This document shows positions 59,594 through 64,000 of a DNA stretch of 64,000 nt, piece by piece. The notes under the pieces were generated by a model that was given only the letters and a program-made list of their open reading frames with translations, was not told where the DNA came from and did not search any database. The position numbers were made by a program, and so were the translations under genes. Every line of letters begins with the position of its first letter. Position 1 is the first letter of the stretch. This stretch comes from Paenibacillus chondroitinus NBRC 15376. Its GTDB lineage: Bacteria > Bacillota > Bacilli > Paenibacillales > NBRC-103111. The stretch is from positions 1-64,000 of the forward strand of contig NZ_BILW01000004.1 in assembly GCF_004000765.1 (NCBI RefSeq), given 5' to 3'.

Positions 59594-60167
59594 TTATTTT
59601 TATAAGCAGATAGTAATGTTCAAACGCTTGCTTCCCTTCTTTTACAATTTCATATCCCACAGATTGAAGCGTTAATTTAAGGTCGTTCATTGCAAGTCTG
59701 TTTTTTAGTGGAGGACCAATTAAACCTTCTGCTTCAGGATCGAATTCTGCAATTAATATTACAGTTTCTTCAGAAGCTTGTTTAAAGATATTTCTTAAAA
59801 TATGTGCTGGTGAATCCGAATGATGTAGAACATCAGTGAGTGTAATAGCATGAAAGTATCCCAATTTATCATTGAGTGATTTTTCAGCATCCCAGCATAT
59901 GATGTTGACATTTGAGTGCTTGTATTTCCTTAACGCATAATTGATTGCTTCCTGATCCTTTTCAAGGGCCGTAATTTGACCTTCCTCTCCAACAATGGAA
60001 GCATATTCATTCAAAAAGACTCCGGGACCTGGGCCAATATCAAGAAGAGATGCTCCTTTTTTTAGGTTTACAATAGAAACCCATTCATTGACTAATGGAA
60101 GCCGTTGCACCTGCCGTTCCCTCACTTTTTCCCATCCCATAACTGAAAGATCTTTATGAAATTCCAA
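59580..60167 (-). CDS. Class I SAM-dependent methyltransferase
   Basis: A protein of about 195 residues with the Rossmann SAM-binding motif LLDIGPGPGVFL near residue 41 and the acidic ITALEKD near residue 65. Later motifs are AITLTDVLHHSDSP and AEFDPEAEG, the latter typical of small-molecule or thiol/metalloid methyltransferases such as UbiE-like or arsenite-type enzymes. The cysteines of arsenite methyltransferases are not visible, so the substrate is open. The frame runs upstream, but a TTG at 60167 lies 7 bases behind GGAGGG. It is the third gene of the MarR operon. Confidence 0.8.
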   Translation of the reverse strand: MEFHKDLSVMGWEKVRERQVQRLPLVNEWVSIVNLKKGASLLDIGPGPGVFLNEYASIVGEEGQITALEKDQEAINYALRKYKHSNVNIICWDAEKSLNDKLGYFHAITLTDVLHHSDSPAHILRNIFKQASEETVILIAEFDPEAEGLIGPPLKNRLAMNDLKLTLQSVGYEIVKEGKQAFEHYYLLIKIKAPV

Positions 60168-60180
60168 TTGAAATCCCTCC

Positions 60181-60495
60181 TTACCAGCCAAAATTGCGAA
60201 TTGTATAGAAAATAAAACCAAAAGATAATAAAGTGGATAGGGTCGTTATTGAAATAACCCAGGGAACTTTACAGCGATGCTTATATAAACGGTAAAAGGA
60301 AAGCAAGACTGTAACCAAAGTGGCTATTATCATAAAGCGTCTAATCCAAACTACAGCTGACATAGTACTCATCATGCTTGTGGAGCCTCCAAGCAAGAGC
60401 AATAACCCCATGTGAAGCCAATGGTGGGAGGAAGCTAGAAAAGAAAGGATAAATGAAGCTACACTCGTGGCGGCTTGGCTTTTTTTGTTAATCAT
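60181..60495 (-). CDS. Small membrane protein of the MarR operon
   Basis: A 104-residue protein with three to four hydrophobic segments (SVASFILSFLASS; LHMGLLLLLGGS; FMIIATLVTVLLSFY; ISITTLSTLLSFGFIFY). No family recognised. Its ATG at 60495 overlaps the stop of the MarR gene by four bases and the methyltransferase follows directly, so the three genes are co-expressed. It could be a transporter component or a membrane partner. Confidence 0.75.
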   Translation of the reverse strand: MINKKSQAATSVASFILSFLASSHHWLHMGLLLLLGGSTSMMSTMSAVVWIRRFMIIATLVTVLLSFYRLYKHRCKVPWVISITTLSTLLSFGFIFYTIRNFGW

Positions 60496-60938
60496 CGTGT
60501 TTTCCCCCTATACTGAAATAAGGCGTGATTAAATTTTTTAAACCCCTCCATGATTATTGCTTGATCGCCATCAGGAACATTTTCTAAAACAGTCTGATAG
60601 AAACTCAAGGATTGATTTCGCACCTGCCCAATTATCCGTGATCCCTTTTCCGTTAAAGCGAGTAACATTTCCCGGCGATTGGCTTCGTTAATATCCCGGC
60701 TAACCAAGTTTTCTTTAACTAAGCCATCAACAAGCCTACTTACAGAGCTTCTTTCAAGATTTAATCTCTGGGCCAACTCAGAAACAGATAACGTGGTGTT
60801 TTCAAGCTCTTGAAGGGCATATGCCTGGGAGACCGATAGGGGAAAACCACAAGGAGTAACGGATTGTTCCAACATACCAAACAATCGAATGAATTTTTGC
60901 ACGTCTGATCTAAATTCTAAAAGGGCATCTTCAGTCAA
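60492..60938 (-). CDS. MarR-family transcriptional regulator
   Basis: A 148-residue MarR regulator: winged helix with LSVSELAQRLNLERSSVSRLVDGLVKENLVSRDINEANRRE (about residues 50-90), flanked by dimerisation helices. One cysteine (VTPCGFPLS, about residue 29) could act as a redox sensor as in OhrR. The start is a TTG at 60938 with GAGGT close by. It leads the operon with a membrane protein and a methyltransferase. Direct repeats upstream (60957-60983) are its likely operator. Confidence 0.85.
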   Translation of the reverse strand: MTEDALLEFRSDVQKFIRLFGMLEQSVTPCGFPLSVSQAYALQELENTTLSVSELAQRLNLERSSVSRLVDGLVKENLVSRDINEANRREMLLALTEKGSRIIGQVRNQSLSFYQTVLENVPDGDQAIIMEGFKKFNHALFQYRGKTR

Positions 60939-60956
60939 TTACCTCACTCCAATATG

Positions 60957-60983
60957 TGTATTATACAACAAATGTATTATACA
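60957..60983 (-). promoter_or_regulatory. Repeated TGTATTATACA operator upstream of MarR
   Basis: Two copies of the near-palindromic 11-mer TGTATTATACA start at 60957 and 60973, 16 bases apart. On the minus strand each contains TATAAT, so they overlap potential -10 elements. Two such sites are what an autoregulating MarR dimer would use. Confidence 0.6.
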
Positions 60984-61180
60984 TCATTATTATTTGGAAA
61001 TAAAGGGTAGACAATTTTAAAAATTTGACAACGATCAGTGGTTCAACTTGATATAAAAAATCTCGGCATATTTCAGAACAATTAAGGGAAAAATTGAATC
61101 GATTTTACTTAGAAACCCTCAGTATTCCTAGTTGTTGCTTCCTTATATATAGGATTGAGAAAAATAGGCATTAATTACAC

Positions 61181-61209
61181 TTGAATACCATCGGGGGGTA
61201 TGGTATTAT
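61181..61209 (+). promoter_or_regulatory. CsoR-regulated promoter of the csoR-copZ unit
   Basis: TTGAAT (61181-61186), a 17-base spacer and TATTAT (61204-61209). The spacer is ACCATCGGGGGGTATGG, which matches the CsoR-type operator (TACC..GGGGGTATGG), so repressor binding would block polymerase. Confidence 0.7.
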
Positions 61210-61231
61210 TGGTTTCAAGGGAGGCGATTCC

Positions 61232-61561
61232 ATGGAGCAACATGAACACGAACAGGTTGAATGCTGCCATACCGATAGCGGTGAACGTAAGAGCCATCAC
61301 TCGGATAAAGTAAAGAACAATTTAACTTCGCGTCTGAACCGTATAGAAGGTCAGATTCGAGGATTGAAGGGCATGATAGAGAAGGATACTTATTGTGATG
61401 ATGTCCTCAATCAGATTGCAGCAGTTCAGTCAGCATTAAACAGCGTCGGTAAACTTCTGCTGGAACATCACATGAATAGCTGTGTGATCGGACGCATTCA
61501 AGAGGGTGACCGAGAGGTCATTAAAGAGCTCATGATAACTATGAATAAATTAATCAAATAA
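61232..61561 (+). CDS. csoR: Copper-sensing repressor CsoR
   Basis: A 109-residue CsoR-family metal regulator. The core RLNRIEGQIRGLKGMIE is followed by the Cu(I) ligand set: Cys55 (DTYCDDV), His80 (LLEHH) and Cys84 (MNSC), the C-H-C signature. A His/Cys-rich N-terminal tail (EQHEHEQVECCHTD) may add ligands. The ATG at 61232 follows GGGAGG; an earlier in-frame ATG lies upstream without a ribosome-binding site. copZ and copA follow, each with the expected operator context. Confidence 0.92.
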   Translation: MEQHEHEQVECCHTDSGERKSHHSDKVKNNLTSRLNRIEGQIRGLKGMIEKDTYCDDVLNQIAAVQSALNSVGKLLLEHHMNSCVIGRIQEGDREVIKELMITMNKLIK

Positions 61562-61575
61562 GGGAGAGGTGAACC

Positions 61576-61779
61576 ATGCAATCCATTACACTCAAAGTTG
61601 AAGGCATGTCCTGCGGTCACTGCGTGAATTCGGTTGAAGGTGCGGTAAAAAAGCTTGGCGCAACTGGAAAAGTTGATTTAAATGCCGGCTCGGTTACGGT
61701 GGAATACGACGAATCCAAATTAACTTTGGATGCCATTAAAGAAGCGATTGAAGAGCAAGGTTATGATGTCGTGAAATAA
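61576..61779 (+). CDS. copZ: Copper chaperone CopZ
   Basis: A 67-residue heavy-metal-associated (HMA) domain with the Cu(I)-binding loop MSCGHCV (residues 11-17). It delivers copper to CopA. The ATG at 61576 follows GGGAGAGG, 14 bases after csoR, so both share one promoter. copA has its own CsoR site downstream. Confidence 0.93.
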   Translation: MQSITLKVEGMSCGHCVNSVEGAVKKLGATGKVDLNAGSVTVEYDESKLTLDAIKEAIEEQGYDVVK

Positions 61780-61820
61780 CAGGGGCTGCGTGGCAGCTCC
61801 TCTCTTAACAAATATTTTTT

Positions 61821-61851
61821 TTGACTAAAATATACCCCATAGGGGTATAAT
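61821..61851 (+). promoter_or_regulatory. CsoR-regulated promoter of copA
   Basis: TTGACT (61821-61826), a 19-base spacer and TATAAT (61846-61851). The palindrome TATACCCCATAGGGGTATA (61831-61849) fills the spacer and overlaps the -10; it is a strong CsoR-type operator. Confidence 0.75.
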
Positions 61852-61870
61852 GATTAAAGGGTGATGACCA

Positions 61871-64000
61871 GTGGAAAAACAATTAGAACAGCAACAAACA
61901 ACTTTACAAATTGCCGGTATGACATGTGCAGCTTGCGCCAATCGAATTGAGAAAGGACTCAAAAAACTTGAAGGGGTAGACGAGGCTAATGTCAATTTTG
62001 CGCTTGAAAAAGCTTCAGTTACATATAACCCATCAAAAGTAAACGTTTCGGCAATGGAGCAAAAGATTACTGATCTCGGATACAGCACTGTTAAAGATGA
62101 GGTTGATTTTAAACTTGTAGGCATGACTTGTGCGGCATGCGCAAATCGAATTGAAAAAGGCTTAAGCAAGATGCCTGGTGTAAGCAAGGCGACGGTGAAT
62201 TTTGCTTTGGAGACGGCACATGTAGAGTACAGCGCTGCAGAAGTGTCCGTAACAGACATGATCAACAAAGTAGAGCAGCTCGGTTATCAAGCCATTCGCA
62301 AAGAAGAAGCAGCTACAACTGACGGGGACTATAAGCAAAAAGAAATTCGCCACAAGAAAATCCAACTGCTCGTTTCTGCTTTATTTTCATTTCCGCTTCT
62401 TTGGGCAATGGTCAGTCATTTTTCATTTACGTCGTGGATTTATTTGCCCGAATTTTTGATGAACCCTTGGGTACAGTTTGCTCTGTCAACGCCGGTTCAA
62501 TTTATCATCGGCCGTCAGTTTTACGTTGGAGCATACAAGGCACTCCGAAACAAAAGTGCCAACATGGACGTACTCGTTTCGCTTGGGACATCCGCCGCGT
62601 ATTTCTATAGCTTGTATTTGACAATTCAGTGGGCGACAGCAGCAGGTGCTCACCGCCATGCGCCGGATATGTATTACGAAACCAGTGCAATCTTGATTAC
62701 GCTCATTATTTTAGGCAAATTGTTCGAAGTTCTTGCAAAGGGACGCACATCGGAAGCCATCAAGAAACTGATGGGGTTGCAAGCGAAAACGGCGCTCGTT
62801 GTTCGTGACGGACAAGAGATGACTATGCCAGTAGAAGAACTAATCATCGGAGACATCGTTCTCGTAAGACCCGGCGACAAAATCCCAGTGGACGGTGAAG
62901 TGGTCGAAGGAACTTCCGCTGTCGACGAATCCATGCTGACCGGAGAAAGTATCCCAGTTGAAAAAAAGGCCGGCGATGCTGTTATCGGAGCTACGGTGAA
63001 CAAAAATGGCAGGTTGAAAATCAAAGCTACCCGCGTTGGTAAAGAAACGGCACTTGCGCAAATCATTAAAGTCGTGGAAGAAGCACAAGGCTCGAAAGCG
63101 CCGATTCAACGTATCGCTGACGTAATCTCCGGGATTTTTGTGCCAATTGTAGTAGGTATAGCGGTTGTAACGTTTCTGATCTGGTTTATCTGGGTAACTC
63201 CCGGCGAGTTCGCAACAGCCCTGGAAAAGGCTATTGCCGTTCTCGTCATCGCTTGCCCATGTGCATTAGGGCTTGCGACTCCGACGTCGATTATGGCCGG
63301 ATCTGGCCGCGCGGCAGAATTCGGCATTCTGTTCAAAGGCGGTGAGCACCTGGAATCAATGCAAAAAGTAAAGACAATTGTACTGGATAAAACGGGTACG
63401 GTGACAAAAGGAAAGCCGGAGCTGACGGATGTTATTATTGATGGTCATGACGAAACTGAAGCGCTTCGTCTGGTTGGCTCTGCCGAAAAGCAATCCGAGC
63501 ACCCGCTTGCGGAGGCGATCGCTGCAGGCATTATCGCCAAAGGCATTACACTGACTGCTGTGGAGCAGTTCGAAGCGATTCCCGGATACGGCATCCAGGC
63601 AATGGTAGAAGGTAAGGAAGTGCTGGTAGGCACGCGAAAGCTGCTGCAACGTGAAAATATTCCATTCGGAGAAGCGGTGGAGGCGATGGAGCGGCTGGAG
63701 TCCGAGGGCAAAACGGCGATGTTGATCGCAATTGATAAACAATATGCCGGTATGGTTGCCGTTGCCGATACGATCAAGGAAACGTCGAAAGAAGCGATTG
63801 CCAAGCTGAAACAGATTGGCATTGAAGTAATTATGATTACGGGGGACAACAACCGGACCGCTCAAGCAATCGCAAACGAGGTAGGAATTGAACACGTTCT
63901 TGCCGAGGTGCTGCCAGAAGGTAAGGCGGAGGAAGTCAAAAAACTGCAAGCACAAGGTAAAAAAGTCGCAATGGTGGGCGACGGCATTAACGATGCACCG
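61871..64000 (+). CDS. copA: Copper-exporting P1B-type ATPase CopA (cut by window edge)
   Basis: CopA pumps Cu(I) out of the cytosol with ATP. From the GTG at 61871 (AAAGG upstream) the frame is open for 710 codons to the window edge. It has two N-terminal HMA domains, each with MTCAAC (residues 17 and 85), the membrane CPC motif (Cys462, Cys464), the phosphorylation motif DKTGT with Asp506, the SEHPLAEAI nucleotide motif and GDGIND at the very end of the window. The last membrane pair is outside. With csoR and copZ it forms a complete copper-efflux system. Confidence 0.95.
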   Translation, partial: MEKQLEQQQTTLQIAGMTCAACANRIEKGLKKLEGVDEANVNFALEKASVTYNPSKVNVSAMEQKITDLGYSTVKDEVDFKLVGMTCAACANRIEKGLSKMPGVSKATVNFALETAHVEYSAAEVSVTDMINKVEQLGYQAIRKEEAATTDGDYKQKEIRHKKIQLLVSALFSFPLLWAMVSHFSFTSWIYLPEFLMNPWVQFALSTPVQFIIGRQFYVGAYKALRNKSANMDVLVSLGTSAAYFYSLYLTIQWATAAGAHRHAPDMYYETSAILITLIILGKLFEVLAKGRTSEAIKKLMGLQAKTALVVRDGQEMTMPVEELIIGDIVLVRPGDKIPVDGEVVEGTSAVDESMLTGESIPVEKKAGDAVIGATVNKNGRLKIKATRVGKETALAQIIKVVEEAQGSKAPIQRIADVISGIFVPIVVGIAVVTFLIWFIWVTPGEFATALEKAIAVLVIACPCALGLATPTSIMAGSGRAAEFGILFKGGEHLESMQKVKTIVLDKTGTVTKGKPELTDVIIDGHDETEALRLVGSAEKQSEHPLAEAIAAGIIAKGITLTAVEQFEAIPGYGIQAMVEGKEVLVGTRKLLQRENIPFGEAVEAMERLESEGKTAMLIAIDKQYAGMVAVADTIKETSKEAIAKLKQIGIEVIMITGDNNRTAQAIANEVGIEHVLAEVLPEGKAEEVKKLQAQGKKVAMVGDGINDAP

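Noticed and set aside
45421..63355. Prophage
   Set aside because: No integrase, terminase, portal, capsid or lysis genes were seen; the IS debris and DGQHR module alone do not support a phage.
63356..63955. 199-residue minus-strand open frame at the right edge
   Set aside because: It lies opposite the copA catalytic domain with DKTGT and GDGIND motifs, so it is a shadow.

Overview
The window looks like a chromosomal segment of an endospore-forming, Paenibacillus-like member of the Bacillota. Gene order follows the Bacillus subtilis blocks ribDEAH / scpAB / dacB-spmA-spmB / rluB / resABCDE / serA and prsW / ypeB-ypfA-ypfB / cmk / ypfD / fni / yphA-yphB / der / gpsA / yphE-yphF / spoIVA / hbs. 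Ribosome-binding sites are strong GGAGG types, TTG starts are frequent, a serA T-box is present, and many genes are sporulation-specific. No rRNA, tRNA, CRISPR array or intact insertion sequence was found.

Region 1 (1-17.3 kb, mostly + strand) holds the end of the riboflavin operon, a site-2-protease-like gene, scpA/scpB (chromosome segregation), ytfI/ytfJ (spore), an NhaD/ArsB-type transporter on the minus strand, dacB-spmA-spmB (spore cortex), rluB, and the complete cytochrome c biogenesis and redox-sensing set resABCDE. Region 2 (17.4-31 kb) has serA behind a T-box leader, a rhodanese, a CPBP protease, a CAP-domain secreted protein, a polysaccharide deacetylase lipoprotein, mecA, a primase-helicase-like protein with a degenerate Toprim domain, prsW, a 51-residue zinc-ribbon protein where sleB sits in B. 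subtilis, ypeB, a PilZ protein and ypfB. Region 3 (31-45 kb) is housekeeping plus spore envelope: cmk, plsC, S1-like ypfD, fni, yphA, the YIEGIA protein (yphB) and its capping subunit, der, plsY, gpsA, spoVIF, yphE, two ferredoxins around a nucleotidyltransferase-like protein, yphF, spoIVA and hbs.

Region 4 (45-64 kb) is different. Synteny with B. subtilis stops after hbs, where folE/mtrB would follow. It begins with a small divergent module: a DGQHR/DndB-like gene and two unrecognised partners on the minus strand facing an Xre regulator. Decayed or foreign genes follow: a frameshifted DedA remnant, a metallophosphatase, a frameshifted lgt, IS transposase fragments and a putative restriction-endonuclease-like protein. 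Interleaved is a copper/metal set: a multicopper oxidase, a DUF1259 protein, an F510_1955-type lipoprotein, a MerR regulator with a small thioredoxin-like protein, a Cys-free two-cupredoxin-domain protein, a 19-cysteine copper-storage-type protein, and csoR-copZ-copA with recognisable CsoR operators. copA runs off the right edge. A second copy of the YIEGIA/capping-subunit pair also lies here, beside a MarR-membrane protein-methyltransferase operon.

The most unusual items are the DGQHR three-gene plus Xre module, the paralogous YIEGIA pair inside the metal island, the primase-helicase with lost Toprim acids, the Cys-free cupredoxin beside the Cys-rich protein, and a promoter-terminator leader before the NhaD-type transporter. 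All functions are read from sequence motifs and remembered families; no search was run.
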